A stretch of 64,000 nt of DNA from Delphinapterus leucas (lineage: Eukaryota > Chordata > Mammalia > Artiodactyla > Monodontidae): positions 68,615,323 to 68,679,322 of the forward strand of contig NW_022098076.1 of the NCBI RefSeq assembly GCF_002288925.2, given 5' to 3'. Below are positions 11,235 to 23,090 of this stretch, piece by piece. Below the pieces are notes generated by a model that saw only the letters and a program-made list of their open reading frames with translations, made no database searches and was not told the DNA's origin. Position 1 is the first letter of the stretch, and every line of letters begins with the position of its first letter. The position numbers and the translations under genes are program-made.

Positions 11235-11790
11235 CCAGGAAGTTTTAAATTTGTATGCACTTAACTTCAAATTATATAGAGCAACAGAGCTACAAGGAAA
11301 AAATAGACAAATTCAATATCATAATAGGAGATTTAGCATACTGCTGTCATTCGCTGATAGAGGATACCTCTTTCAGAACCAGTAGACCCCCCCCCAAAAA
11401 AAGTTAGTAAGGATATAAAAAACTTAAATAATGTAAGCAGCAAATTTGATTCAACAAGCAGATATATAGTCACTATACTCCAAAACTTTAAATTACAAAT
11501 TATTTTCAAGCACAGTTGGAACATTTTTAAAACTGACCATATTGTGCTATAAGGCAAATTTTAACAAATTTCAAAGTATTAAAATTATACAAAGTGTGTT
11601 TCTTGACTTGTAGTTAAGCTACAAATCAGTAATGAAAAAGTAACTAGAAGTTATGAAATACACTACTTCTAAGTAACACCCCAAAAAACAAATCACAATT
11701 GGAGTTAGAAAATAAGTTAAACAGAATGATAATAAAAATATTACATATCAAAACTTGGATGTGACTAAAGCTGTGCTCACAGGAAAATGT
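11235..11790 (+). repeat. Ancient L1 ORF2 fragment, sense
   Basis: Reads in the L1 sense direction with blocks about 'gtatgcacttaacttcaaa', 'gacaaattcaatatcataat' and 'gtaaggatataaaaaac', corresponding to the endonuclease region of old L1 ORF2. It is heavily mutated and has no open frame. The full-length L1 that follows inserted at its right edge. Confidence 0.6.
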
Positions 11791-14493
11791 ATAGTCTTTT
11801 TTTTTCCAAGGTAACAGTAGTGTTTTTTTTTAATTACACACATCTATAAACTTAATAAATAGGTTTTCTTTATATTTTTTATACAACAGGTTCTTATTAG
11901 TCATCAATTTTATACACATCACTGTATACACGTCAATCCCAATCACCCAGTTCACACCACCACCCCCACACCCCCGCGGCTTTCCACCATTGGTGTCCAT
12001 ACGTTTGTTCTCTACATCTGTGTCTCAATTTCTGCCCTGCAAACTGTTTCATCTGTACCATTTTTCTAGTTTCCACATATATCCATTAATATACAATATT
12101 TGTTTTTCTCTTTTTGACTTCCTTTACTCTGTATGACAGTCTCTAGATCCATCCAGGTCTCAACAAATGACCCAGTTTCGTTCCTTTCTATGGCTTAGTA
12201 ATATTCCATTGTATATATGTACCACATCTTCTTTATCCATTTGTCTGTCAATGGGCATTTAGGTTGCTTCCATGACCTGGCTATTGTAAATAGTGCTGCA
12301 GTGAACATTGGGGTGCATGTGACTTTTTGAATTTTGGTTTTCTCTGGGTATAGGCTGAGTAGTGGGATTGCTGGATCATATGGTAATTCTATTTTTAGTT
12401 TTTTAAGGAACCTCCATACTGTTCTCCATAGTGGCTGTATCAATTTACATTCCCACCAACAGTGCAAGAGGGTTCCCTTTTATCCACACCCTCTCCAGCA
12501 TTTGTTGTTTGTAGATTTTCTGATGAAGCCCATTCTAACTGGTGTGAGGTGATACCTCATTGTGGTTTTGATTTGCATTTCTCTAATAATTAGTGATGTT
12601 GAGCAGCTTTTCATGTGCTTCTTGGCCATCTGTATATCTTCTTTGGAGAAATGTCTATTTAGGTCTTCTGCCCATTTTTGGATTGGGTTGTTTGTTTTTT
12701 TAATATTGAGCTGCATGAGCTGTTTATATATTTTGGAGATCAATCCTTTGTCCATTGATTCATTTGTAAATATTTTCTGCCATTCTAAGGGTTATCTTTT
12801 CATCTTGTTTATGGTTTCCTTTGCTGTGCAAAAGTTAAGTTTCATTAGGTCCCATTTGTTTATTTTTGTTTTTATTTCCATTACTCTAGGAGGTGGATCA
12901 GAAAAGATCTTGCTGTGATTTATGTCAAAGAGTGTGCTTCCTATGTTTTCCTCTAAGAGTTTTACAGTGTCTGGTCTTACATTTAGGTCACTAATCCATT
13001 TTGAGTTTATTCTTGTGTATGGTGTTAGGGAGTGTTCTAATTTCATTCTTTTACATGTAGCTGTCCAGTTTTCCCAGCATCACTTATTGAAGAGACTGTC
13101 TCTTCTCCATTGTATATCCTTGCCTCCTTTGTCATAGATTAGTTGACCATAGGTGCGTGGGTTTACCTCTGGGCTTTCTGTCTTGTTCCATTGATCTATG
13201 TTTCTGTTTTTGTGCCAGTACCATATTGTCTTGATTACTGTAGCTTTGTAGTATAGTCTGAAGTCAGGGAGTCTGATTCCTCCAGCTCCGTTTTTTTCCC
13301 CTCAAGACTGCTTTGGCTATTTGGGGTCTTTTGTGTCTCCATACAAATTTTAAGATTTTTTTGTTCTAGTTCCATAAAAAATGCCATTGGTAATTTGATA
13401 GGGATTGCATTGAATCTGTAGATTGCTTTGGGTAGTAGAGTCATTTTCACAATATTGATTCTTCCAATCCAATAACATGGTATATCTCTCCATCTGTTGG
13501 TATCATCTTTAATTTATTTCATCAGTGTCTTATAGTTTTCTGCATACAGGTCTTTTGTCTCCCTAGGTAGGTTTATTCCTAGGTATTTTATTCTTTTTGT
13601 TGCAGTGGTAAATGGGAGTGTTTCCTGAATTTCTCTTTCATATTTTTCATCATTAGTGTATAGGAATGCAAGGGATTTCTGTGCATTAATTTTGTATACT
13701 GAAACTTTACCAAATTCATTGATTAGCTCTAGTAGTTTTCTGTTGGCATCTTTAGGATTCTCTATGTATAGTGTCATATCATCTGCAAACAGTGCCAGTT
13801 TTACTTCTTCTTTTCCAATTTGTATTCCTTTTATTTCTTTTTCTTCTCTGATTGCCATGGCTAGGACTTCCAAAACTATGTTGAATAATAGCAGTGAGAG
13901 TGAACATCCTTGTCTTATTCCTGATCTTAGAGGAAATGCTTTCAGTTTTTCACCATTGAGAATGATGTTTGCTACGGGTTTGTCGTATATGGCCTTAATT
14001 ATATTGAGGTAGGTTCCCTCTATGCCCACTTTCTGGAGAGTTTTTATCATAAATGGGTGTTGAATTTTGTCAGAAGCTTTTTCTGCATCTATTGAAATGA
14101 TCATATGGTTTTTATTCTTCAGTTTCTTAATATGGTATGTAACATTGTTTGATTTGCATATATTGACGAATCCTTGCATCCCTGGGATAAATCCCACTTG
14201 ATCATGGTGTATGATCCTTTTAATGTGTTGTTGGATTCTGTTTGCTAATATTTTGTTGAGGATTTTTGCAGCTATATTCAGCAGTGATATTGGTCTGTAA
14301 TTTTCTTTTTTGTAGTATCTTTGTCTGATTTTGGTGTCAGGGTTATGGTGGCCTCATAGAATTAGTGTAGGAGTGTTCCTTCCTCTGCAGTTTTTTGAAA
14401 GAGTTTGAGAAGGATGGGTGTTAGCTCTTCTCTAAATGTTTGATAGAATTCATCTGTGAAGCCATCTGGTCCTGGTGTTCTGTTTGTTGGAAG

Positions 14494-14708
14494 TTTTTTT
14501 TTTTTTTTTTTTTTTTGCGGTATGCGAGCCTCTCACTGCCGTGGCCTCTCCCGTTGCGGAGCACAGGCTCCAGACACGCAGGCTCAGCGACCATGGCTCA
14601 CGGGCCTAGCCGCTCCGCGGCATGTGGGATCCTCCTGGACTGGGGCATGAACCCGCGCGCCCCGCATCGGCAGGCAGACTCCCAACCACTGTGCCACCAG
14701 GGAAGCCC
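14494..14708 (-). mobile_element. CHR-1-type SINE nested in L1 ORF2
   Basis: Minus-strand CHR-1 with a poly-T tail of about 22 nt. The target duplication is tgttggaag at 14485-14493 and 14709-14717. It inserted after the host L1 and is therefore younger. Confidence 0.93.
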
Positions 14709-15839
14709 TGTTGGAAGATTTTTAATCACAGTATCAATTTCATTGCTTGTGATTGGTCTGTTCATATTTTCTATTTCTTCCTGGTTCAGTCTTGGAAGGT
14801 TATACCTTTCTAAGAACTTTTCCATTTCTTCCAGGTTGTCCATTTTATTGGCATAGAGTTGCTTGTAGTAGTCTCTTAGGATGCTTTGTAGTTCCGCAGA
14901 GTCTGTTGTAACTTCTCCTTTTTCATTTTTAATTTTATTGATTTGAGTCCTCTCCCTCTTTTTCTTGATGAGTCTGGCTAATGGTTTATCAATTTTGTTT
15001 ATCTTTCAATGAACCAGCTTTTGTTTTTATTAATCTTTGCCACTGTTTTCATTGTTTCTATTTCATTTATTTCTGCTCTGATCTTTATGATTTCTTTCCT
15101 TCTGCTAACTTTGGGTTTTGTTTGTTCTTCTTTCTCTAGTTCCTTTTGTTGTAAGGTTAGATTGTTTACTTGAGATTTTTCTTGTTTCTTGAGGTAGGCT
15201 TGTATAGCTATAAACTTCCCTCTTAGAACTGCTTTTGCTGCATCCAATAGGCTATGGATTGTCATGTTTTCATTGTCATTTGTCCCTAGGTATCTTTTGA
15301 TTTCTTCAGTGATCTCTTGGTTATTTAGTAATGTATTGTTTAGCCTCTATGTGTTTGTGTTTTTTACGTTTTTTCCCCTGTAATTGATATCTAGTTTCAT
15401 AGCGTTGTGGTCAGAAAAGATGCTTGATATGATTTCAGTTTTCTTAAATTTACTGAGGCTTGATTTGTGACCCAAGATGTGATCTATCCTGGAGAATGTT
15501 CCATGCACACTTGAGAAGAAAGTGTAATCTGCTGTTTTTGGATGGAATGTCCTATAAATATCAATTAAATCTATCTGGTTTATTGTGTCTATTATAGCTT
15601 CTGTTTCCTTATTTATTTTCATTTTGGATGATCTGTCCATTGGTGTAAGTGAGGTGTTAAAGTCCCCCACTATTATTGTGTTACTGTCGATTTCCTCTTT
15701 TACAGCTGTTAGCAGTTGCCTTATGTATTGAGGTGCTCCTGTGTTGGGTGCATATATATTTATAATTGTTATATCTTCTTCTTGGATTGATCCCTTGATC
15801 ATTATGTAGTGTCCTTCCTTGTCTCTTGTAACATTCTTT

Positions 15840-16046
15840 CTTTATTTATTTTCTTGCAGTACGTGGGCCTCTCAGTGTTGTGGCCTCTCCTGTTGTGGAG
15901 CACAGCCTCCGTATGCGCAGGGTCAGCGGCCATGGCTCACGGTCTAGCCGCTCCGCAGCATGCGGGATCTTCCCAGACCAGGGCACGAACCCATGTCCCC
16001 TGCATTGGCAGGTGGACTCTCAATCACTGCGCCACCAGGGAAGCCC
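15840..16046 (-). mobile_element. CHR-1-type SINE nested in L1 ORF2
   Basis: Minus-strand CHR-1 with a degenerate short tail (tttatttattttctt). The target duplication is taacattcttt at 15829-15839 and 16047-16057, perfect over 11 bp. It interrupts the endonuclease region. Confidence 0.93.
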
Positions 16047-16379
16047 TAACATTCTTTATTTTAAAGTCTATTTTATCTGATATGAGTATTGCTACTCCAG
16101 CTTCCTTTTGATTTCCATTTGCATGGAATATCTTTTTCCATCCCCTCACTTTCAGTCTGTATATGTCCCTAGGTCTGAAGTGGGTCTCTTGTAGACAGCA
16201 TATATATAGGTCCTGTTTTTGTATCCATTCAGCAAGTCTGTGTCTTTTGGTTGGAGCATTTAATCCATTCACGTTTAAGGTAATTATCTATATGTATGTT
16301 CCTATGACCATTTTCTTTATTGTTTTGGGTTTGTTTTTGTAGGTCCTTTTCTTCTCTTGTGTTTCCCACTTAGAGAAGT

Positions 16380-17254
16380 TACTTTAGCATTTGTTGTAGA
16401 GCTGGTTTGGTGGTGCTGAATTCTCTTAGCTTTTGCTTGTCTGTAAAGCTTTTGATTTCTCCATCTAATCTGAATGAGATCCTTGACGGGTAGAGTAATC
16501 TTGGTTGTAGGTTCTTCCCTTTCATCACTTTACCTTCTGGCTTGTAGAATTTCTGCTGAGAAATCAGCTGTTAACCTTATCGGAGTTCCCTTGCATGTTA
16601 TTTGTCATTTTTCCCTTTCTGCTTTCAATAATTTTTCTTTGTCTTTAATTTTTGCCAATTTTATTACTATGTGTCTTGGCGTGTTTCTCCTTGTGTTTAT
16701 CCTGTATGAGACTGGCTGCACTTCCTGGACTTGGGTGGCTTTTTCGTTTCCCATGTTAGGGAAGTTTTCGACTATAATCTCTTCAAATATTTTCTCGGGT
16801 CCTTTCTCTCTCTCTTCTCCTTCTGGGACCCTTATAATGCGAATGTTGTTGCGTTTAATGTTGTCCCAGAGGTCTCTTAGGTTGTCTTCATTTCTTTTCA
16901 TTCTTTTTTCTTTATTCTGTTCTGCAGCAGTGAATTCAACCATTCTGTCTTCCAGGTCACTTATCAGTTCTTCTGCCTCAGTTATTCTGCTATTCATTCC
17001 TTCTAGTGTAGTTTTCATTTCAGTTATTGTATTGTTCATCTCTGTTTGTTCTTTAATTCTTCTAGGCTTTTGTTAAACATTTCTTGCATCTTCTTGATCT
17101 TTGCCTCCATTGTTTGTCTGAGGTCCTGGATCATTTTCACTATCATTATTCTGAATTCTTTTTCTGGAAGGTTGCCTATCTCCACTTTATTTAGTTGTTT
17201 TTCTGGGGTTTTGTCTTGTTCTTTCATCTAGTACATAGCCTTCTGCCTTTTCAT
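16380..17254 (-). pseudogene. L1 ORF1 (RNA-binding chaperone), decayed
   Basis: Fragments show a coiled-coil part (MKEQDKTPEKQLNKVEIGNL, then repeated acidic/basic heptads) and the RRM-region stretch NLRDLWDNIKRNNIRIIRVP. A TAG lies just after the first few codons near 17225-17230, with a frameshift between 17036 and 17046. Compared with the + strand L1 in this window it also lacks about 20 bp near 16534. ORF1p normally coats L1 RNA as a trimer. Confidence 0.8.
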
Positions 17255-18163
17255 CTTGTCTATCTTTCTGTGAATGTGGTTTTTGTTCCACAGGCTGCAG
17301 GATTGTAGTTCTTCTTGCTTCTGGTCTCTTCCCTGTGGTGGATGAGGCTGTCTAAGAGGCTTGTGCAAGTTTCCTGATGGGAGGGACTGGTGGTGGGTAA
17401 AGCTGGCTGTTGCTCTGGTGGGCACAGCTCAGTAAAACTTTAATCCGCTTGTCTGCTGATGGGTGGGGCTGGGTTCCCTCCCTGTTGGTTGTTTGGCCTG
17501 AGGCAACCCAACACTGGAGCCTACCTGGGCTCTTTGGTAGGGCTAAAGTCAGACTCTTGGAGGGGCTCACACCAAGGAGTACTTTCCAGAACTTCTGCTG
17601 CCAGTGTTCTTGTCCCCACGGTGAGCCACAGCCACCCCCCGCCTCTGCAGGAGACCGTCCAACACTAGCAGGTAGGTCTGGTTCAGTCTCCTATGGGGTC
17701 ACTGCTCCTTCCCCTGGGTCCTGATGTGCACACTACTTTATGTGTGCCCTGCAAGAGTGGAGTCTCTGTTTCCCCCAGTCCTGTCGAAGTTCTGCAATCA
17801 TATCCCACTAGGTTTCAAAGTCTGATTCTCTAGGAATTCCTCCTCCCATTGCCAGACCCCCAGGTTGGGAAGCCTGATGTTGGGCTCAGAACGTTCACTG
17901 CAGTGCGTGGACTTCTGTGGTATAAGCGTCCTCCAGTCTGTGAGTCACCCACCCACCAGTTATGGGATTTGATTTTACTGTGATTGTGCCCCTCCTACTG
18001 TCTCATTGTGGCTTCTCCTTTGTCTTTGGATGTGTGGTATCTTTTGTGGTGAGTTCCAGTGTCTTCCTGTCGATGATTGTCCAGCAGCTAGTTGTGATTC
18101 TGGTGTTCTCACAAGAGGGAGTGAGAGCATGTCTTTCTACTCCGCCATCTTGGTTCAAGCCCC

Positions 18164-18944
18164 ATGCCATAATTTTTTATCTTGTGGTAATAAAGTCCAA
18201 AGGAATCTTTTCCGCAAGCTTGAACTGCTTCCAAAGGATGTGTTTTCTAAAAGAACAGGTGCTCACCTTTTTCTACTAATACATACTTTCATGGTAAACC
18301 AAGCTCATAATTGTAAATATCGCCCTTTTTTTTTACAAAGAATGCAAATTATTAAAGGGGTACATCCAACTCTGGATCTGATTTTTAAATGCAAATTTGT
18401 GAACATTAGTGTTTATTAATAGGAACAGATTATTCACCATACATCTGCAACCACCAATCATGACCTGCTTGTGTATAGGGCACCTTAGTTGAGAGCAAAG
18501 GCTATGTGGGGCCACTTTTTTTGTGTTGAGGCAGCAAGTGGGAAAGTGGGGCAGTGGGTGGGAGGTATCAAGGTATTTTTGACAGAAGAGGTGAGAAAGC
18601 CGTTTCCTGTAATGGGATCTGTGGCTTAGTGAGGACCTAGAGTTGGCAACATCGCAAATGGTGTCAGCACACATTAAGCCAAGCACTAAATCAGGGGGTA
18701 TATTCTTAGGTGCTGAAAGTACATTTCAGAGTTATGGGAAGTAATTTGGGCTTGGTGTGTAAAACTATATTCAATATTATAGCATTATATAAGATAAACT
18801 AAATATTATATATATATACATATATATGTGTGTGTATGTGTATATATATATTTACTAGAAGCTAGAAAAGCTATGCGATACTTTGGTTTTTAAAAACATA
18901 CATGGGGTTAAAAGAAATGAAAAACAATGCTTTGTATTATTCTT
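18164..18944. other. UNC80 intron, no recognised element
   Basis: Intronic sequence with an AT/GT-rich patch at 18807-18850 (tatatatata and gtgtgtatgtg runs). No repeat family recognised. Confidence 0.45.
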
Positions 18945-19125
18945 CCTTAATGTGTGATCCTTAGACTTTCTGTATTAAAATCATGTGGCATGTTTGTTAA
19001 AAATATACATAGCCTGCAGACCTATGGAATCCATATCTCTAGCGATGAGATCTGATAGTCTGCATTTTAAGAAGCTCTAGACTGATTCTCATTCGTATGC
19101 AGTTTAACTATGGAAAAATAAGTGA
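18945..19125. repeat. Probable MER5-type DNA transposon remnant
   Basis: Diverged non-autonomous hAT-like sequence: 'gatccttagactttctgt', 'gttaaaaatatacatagcct', 'gatagtctgcattttaagaa'. Identification is by resemblance to MER5 elements. Confidence 0.5.
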
Positions 19126-19127
19126 GG

Positions 19128-19325
19128 ATGAGTCAGTGGTTCCTAAACCTCTGACCACCGTGTGGGGTCAGGCTGGCTGCATCCTTATCATCTGTGAGGC
19201 TTTACAAAGCACACATTCTTACACTCCTCTTTCAGAGACTCTGGTTCTGAATGAACTTCTGAATAAGATTCAAAAACTGCCCAGATAATTCTGATGCACA
19301 GGCAGGTTTGGAAATCCTGGCATTA
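19128..19325. repeat. MER5A-like DNA transposon remnant
   Basis: Starts with 'gtcagtggttcctaaacctc' and ends with 'gatgcacaggcaggtttgga', the terminal layout of MER5A. It directly follows another such remnant. Confidence 0.65.
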
Positions 19326-19559
19326 AATGACCAACCTCTCAAGTCCTTTACAACTCTAATAATCAGTGATTCTTTGCATTGTAACTAAGATATCAAGATA
19401 CTGTCTTTGATATCAGTTTTTTGTAACAGATCTGAAACTGCACAGTGATTTTGCATCTTCCATAAAAACAGAAGTTAGTTACAGGCAGAATCATCTTAAA
19501 TAATCCTCTTAGCAGTGTTAGAGAAGAGACCTGAAAGCAAAATGATCAGACCCTATATT

Positions 19560-19894
19560 TATCTATTTTTTTAATTTTTAATTTTTAAAATTTATTGCTG
19601 CATAGTTGATTTACAATGTTGTGTTAATTTCTGCTATACAGCAAAATGATTCATATATATATATATATACATTCATACATATATATATACATACGTATAT
19701 ATATGTACATTGTTTTTCACATTCTTTTCCATTATGGTTTATCACAGGATATTGAATATAGTTCCCTGTGCTATACAGTAGGACCTTGTTGTTTATCCAT
19801 TCTATATATAATAGTTTGCATCTGCTAATCCCTAACTCCCAATCCATCCCTCCCTCACCCCCCGCCCTTGGCAACTACAAGTCTGTTCTCTATG
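19560..19894 (-). mobile_element. 5'-truncated L1 3' end (type C) with perfect TSD
   Basis: Antisense L1 3' fragment with an AT/TA-microsatellite-like patch (19654-19705) and 'tatcacaggatattgaatat'. It is flanked by a perfect 16-bp duplication, gatcagaccctatatt, at 19544-19559 and 19895-19910. The insert is only 335 bp, so reverse transcription stopped early. Confidence 0.92.
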
Positions 19895-19910
19895 GATCAG
19901 ACCCTATATT

Positions 19911-20140
19911 AAAATAGTTATATAAGACCCCTTATTAACATATGCTATGTGTCATCAGATTCCTAAAAGTCAAGGTGTCCAAATCAAGCATTAGATAGAG
20001 AGGAGGAAAGTGTAGTTCAGGAAAAAGTTCTTAGGCCAACACTATAGAAAATGCATTGTTGAAACTTCAAAGCTCTTTTTTAATCTACAACCATTACACC
20101 CTCTCTCCTTTATTCCTCCAACATGGGAAAACCCCTACAG
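19911..20140. other. UNC80 intron end, displaced pyrimidine tract
   Basis: The best pyrimidine tract (ctctctcctttattcctcc, 20101-20119) ends about 20 nt before the acceptor; the intervening sequence acatgggaaaacccctacag is purine-rich and contains an ATGGG. Confidence 0.6.
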
Positions 20141-20313
20141 GTTGCCACAGTTTTGATGACCATCTGTCTTCCAACCAAGATGGCGGAAAAAGCAAAAACG
20201 TGGTGAATCTTGGAGCAATCCGACAAGGAATGAAGCGCTTTCAGTTTCTGTTAAACTGCTGTGAGCCAGGGACAATTCCTGATGCATCGATCTTGGCAGC
20301 CGCCTTGGATCTT
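20141..20313 (+). CDS. UNC80: UNC80 internal exon (fourth in window)
   Basis: The 173-nt exon completes the split Gly codon and gives 57 codons, CHSFDDHLSSNQDGGKSKN followed by VVNLGAIRQGMKRFQFLL and a helix-like end PDASILAAALDL. It enters in phase 1 and leaves in phase 0. Borders are cctacag|GTTGCC and GATCTT|gtaagt, a near-consensus donor. The latter part begins the more ordered, alpha-helical part of this region; cryo-EM work describes UNC80 as a helical-repeat superhelix pairing with UNC79. Isolated exon flanked by introns of 14.4 and 20.5 kb. Confidence 0.95.
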
Positions 20314-20535
20314 GTAAGTTGTTGGAAGTATTTTCTCATCCTGTATCCCATTCCAGTTAATTCTGCTAATGGAGGAAAGCATGAATCCCTACTCCAAAGC
20401 CTAACTATGGGGTTACGTTTTTGGTCTTTTTTTGTTTTTCCTCAGCATTAGTGGCAAGAGGAGGGAAAAAGGTAGTAAGGTGAAAGAAGAAAAGAAAGGG
20501 GAAAAAATCTTAGTAAATATATTCTGTACAGCATC
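20314..20535. other. UNC80 intron start
   Basis: Consensus donor gtaagt at 20314; no repeat recognised. Confidence 0.5.
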
Positions 20536-20757
20536 ATGATTAACAGTATATGAGGATTCTGGAATGAGACTGCCTGGGTTAAAATCACTCTGACATTTAT
20601 TAGCTAAACCCTGTAAAATGAGATTAAGAGTAATAATAATATTATGCCTACCTCCTAGGGTTAGTGTGAGGATTAAATGAGATATTAGATGTAAAGTCCT
20701 CATCATAATGCCTGAAATATAGCAGTTGCTCAATAAAGTAGGTCATTATTATTATTA
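20536..20757 (+). repeat. MIR SINE, sense
   Basis: Shows 'gagactgcctgggttaaaat', 'ctacctcctagggttagtgt', 'gaggattaaatgagatatta' and the tail 'gcagttgctcaataaagtag', the typical MIR order. Confidence 0.85.
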
Positions 20758-22329
20758 CATTATTAGTCATGTCTGTCATATATTAGTCCTTTAAAGTCTG
20801 TCTTGATTTAATTGCATATTAATTGAGTGAAAATATGAAGCAAGGATCAATTGAAATTAATTGCACAGAAGCACCTTGAACATTGTGTAGCCTTATACAC
20901 ATGTAAGAGATTCAAGAGTATAATGTGGATCTTGTTTAGAAAGTATTTTTGTCAAATAAACGAGACCCAGATATGAGTTTTGAACACCATCTTTCAATTT
21001 CCTTTATTTACCTTCTGGTTTAATAAATCATTCATATGCTATATAAATACTGGGTACAAAATTCCAAGTAAATATCAAGAAGTAAAAGTTTTCTGTATTC
21101 ACACTTTAAGAAGAAAAACTAAAATAGACATTTTTACAACAAAAACCCTTTAGCCTGCCTACAAATGATCCCTTTTTGTAACACATGAATATGTAACCAC
21201 TGGCCACTCATATTTTACCTTGGAAAATAGTCCAAACCTTTTAACATAATTCATGACATTTTTCTGTGACATTAATAGCTTTTGCTGTCATGATATTTAG
21301 TGACCAGCAAGGTATGTAGCTTCACTTAAGCCGAAAATGCAAATACCACTGTAATCACCCAGAATGATGACCTGTGGTTATTTAAGATTTTTCAGTCAGT
21401 TTCCGATTCCTGGACATTGGTCTTTGAAAGTTTTTTTTTTTTAATTCCAAAGTGTTTAATGTGTACTGATATATGCTATGATGACTGTAAAATGTAGAAA
21501 GTCACAGGTCTCCAGGAGAGCTGAGGCAGGTGGCAATCAAACAATTAAAGAACAATGAGATGCCTGTCTAAAGCAAGAGCTGACAAGGCAAAGAGCCAAT
21601 TTCTTGTTTTCTAAGTGGGAGAGAGGAAACCAGCCTGTCACTCGTTTGAGTCATGCATGGTTCTTCTTAATCACCAACTGGCCAGGGTTCAAAGCCAGGA
21701 AAGGATAGAGCCAGATTAGAACAGACCTTATATTTGGTACAATACCATGTTGACTCTCTCATTAAAAAATTATGTGAGATCACTATAGGAACTTTAAAAT
21801 GTGAAAAATAAGAAATTCTGTATTTTAAACCTGATAGTTTAAATGTGATTAAGAGAGTGAAGATGACACAAACTAGTTGAACAATGGTTAAATACACAAT
21901 AACTATGGTGCATTAGAACTTTATGGGTAGTTTATGCTACAGTGTTCCAGATGTACTATTATGTCCATCTTTGTTTCAATCCTAAAGTCACAGATACTTT
22001 GGAAAATTTTTAGACAAGTGAGACATCAAATTTCTCCAGCAACTGTCTGAGTGTAAGGAAAATGATAATAATGAATCATGTTACTTCAACTTACTGTTGA
22101 AAGGGAAAGATAGAGGCACAGCTGGCCATACAAATTGGACAATGATAGGATAATAGCATCTGGACAACTGTCAGTAAAATAAGCACCTGATGACAGAGAG
22201 AATGGATTGTCCTTCCCTCTTCTGGAAAGCCTCAGCCCCACACCCACAACTCTTTCAGAGATCCTGAGTGAAGTCTCCACATGAATGCATATCAGGTACT
22301 GGACTCCAAGCCACTCTTTTCATTCACGC
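20758..22329. other. UNC80 intron, no recognised element
   Basis: AT-rich sequence with homopolymer runs (T13 near 21430). Nothing I can name. Confidence 0.4.
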
Positions 22330-22465
22330 ATTTTCCACATGAGAGAACAAAAGCCCCAAGAGCTAAGGTGACTTTGCTCAAGGTCATATAAGCCAGTCGA
22401 AGTGAAAACTGGGCTCAGAGAAGAACCTTCTGATTCTATTCAGGACTCTTTTAGCAATACCGTAT
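22330..22465 (-). repeat. Probable MIR SINE, antisense
   Basis: Contains 'gtgactttgctcaaggtcat' and 'agtgaaaactgggctcagag', matching the antisense MIR core. Confidence 0.55.
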
Positions 22466-22476
22466 ACTTTCTCTGT

Positions 22477-22497
22477 AAAAAAAAAAAAAAAAAAAAA
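22477..22497. repeat. Poly-A tract (A21)
   Basis: Twenty-one consecutive A with no SINE body attached on either side. Confidence 0.95.
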
Positions 22498-22721
22498 GTT
22501 ATTTAGGTAGATCGGAAAGAGTGTCTCTTGATACACTGAAAATGTACTTAAATGTATATGGACTCCATAATAAAGAAGAGGCAAATGATTTCTAATGGTC
22601 CAAAAGCAATTGAATCTTTTTTTTTTTAAAAAAGGTCATGTGACTACATGATGAATTTATAATAGGAACGTATAGGAGATTTTCAACTTTAAAGATTCAC
22701 ACTACACATTTACCCACTAAA

Positions 22722-22870
22722 TCAGTGATTCTTAACATTTTGGAGACATAAACTCTTTAAGAACTGAATGAAAGCTATGGAGAGAATTACACTTACAGAC
22801 AAAAAATTCAGCCTGTAATATCAGAAGGTTCATGAACTCCCCCAAAACCCACCCATGAAACAAAAAATGG
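22722..22870. repeat. Possible old MER-type DNA transposon remnant
   Basis: Begins 'atcagtgattcttaacattt' and ends near 'ttcatgaactcccccaaaac', a layout typical of non-autonomous hAT fossils. Family not determined. Confidence 0.35.
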
Positions 22871-23090
22871 GAAGAACACAGTCTCAATGTATTATCATTG
22901 GCAAAGAGAGGCTCTTTAATAAAGTAGCTGGAATGATTTTATTAACATTGATGGTGTAAAAATAGAAGGAATAACTGCTTCCTACATAAAAAGCTTTTAA
23001 GCTTTATAAGATATGTGGTCATGGGAGGAACAGGAGGCTTGTCACAAAGAGAGTGATACATTTGAAAGTTTAAAAAATAATCCCAGTCAA

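Larger units (their letters stand above)
12066..16311 (-). pseudogene. L1 ORF2 (endonuclease-reverse transcriptase), decayed, split by two SINEs
   Basis: Frame fragments give the apurinic-endonuclease-like N-terminus (QETH motif, 16180-16191), the reverse transcriptase with intact FADD (13778-13789), the palm context [20 protein letters not shown], and part of the C-terminal region. A TAG lies about eight codons after the putative ATG at 16309-16311, and a Ser-to-stop change truncates the end at 12195. SINEs at 14494-14708 and 15840-16046 break the frame. In L1 biology this protein nicks target DNA and reverse-transcribes the L1 RNA; this copy cannot make it. Confidence 0.85.
11797..18163 (-). 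mobile_element. Full-length L1, antisense to UNC80 (subfamily A)
   Basis: About 6.4 kb including two SINE insertions. The minus strand reads from a 5' end with 'ccaagatggcggagtagaaa' (18135-18154), a GC-richer 5' UTR (about 17260-18163), ORF1, ORF2 and a 3' UTR ending in T-runs near 11797-11832. Both ORFs carry stops, so it is dead. I could not see a convincing target duplication. Its 5' and 3' ends differ from those of the L1 at 44941-51776. Confidence 0.92.

Noticed and set aside
14440..14856. 138-codon + strand frame crossing a SINE
   Set aside because: It is a chance fusion of antisense L1 and SINE sequence.
16474..17076. 200-codon + strand open frame
   Set aside because: It is the reverse shadow of L1 ORF1 and 5' sequence on the minus strand.
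11797..18163. Considering the antisense L1 an active element
   Set aside because: ORF2 has an early TAG, a late stop and two SINE insertions; ORF1 has a stop and a frameshift.
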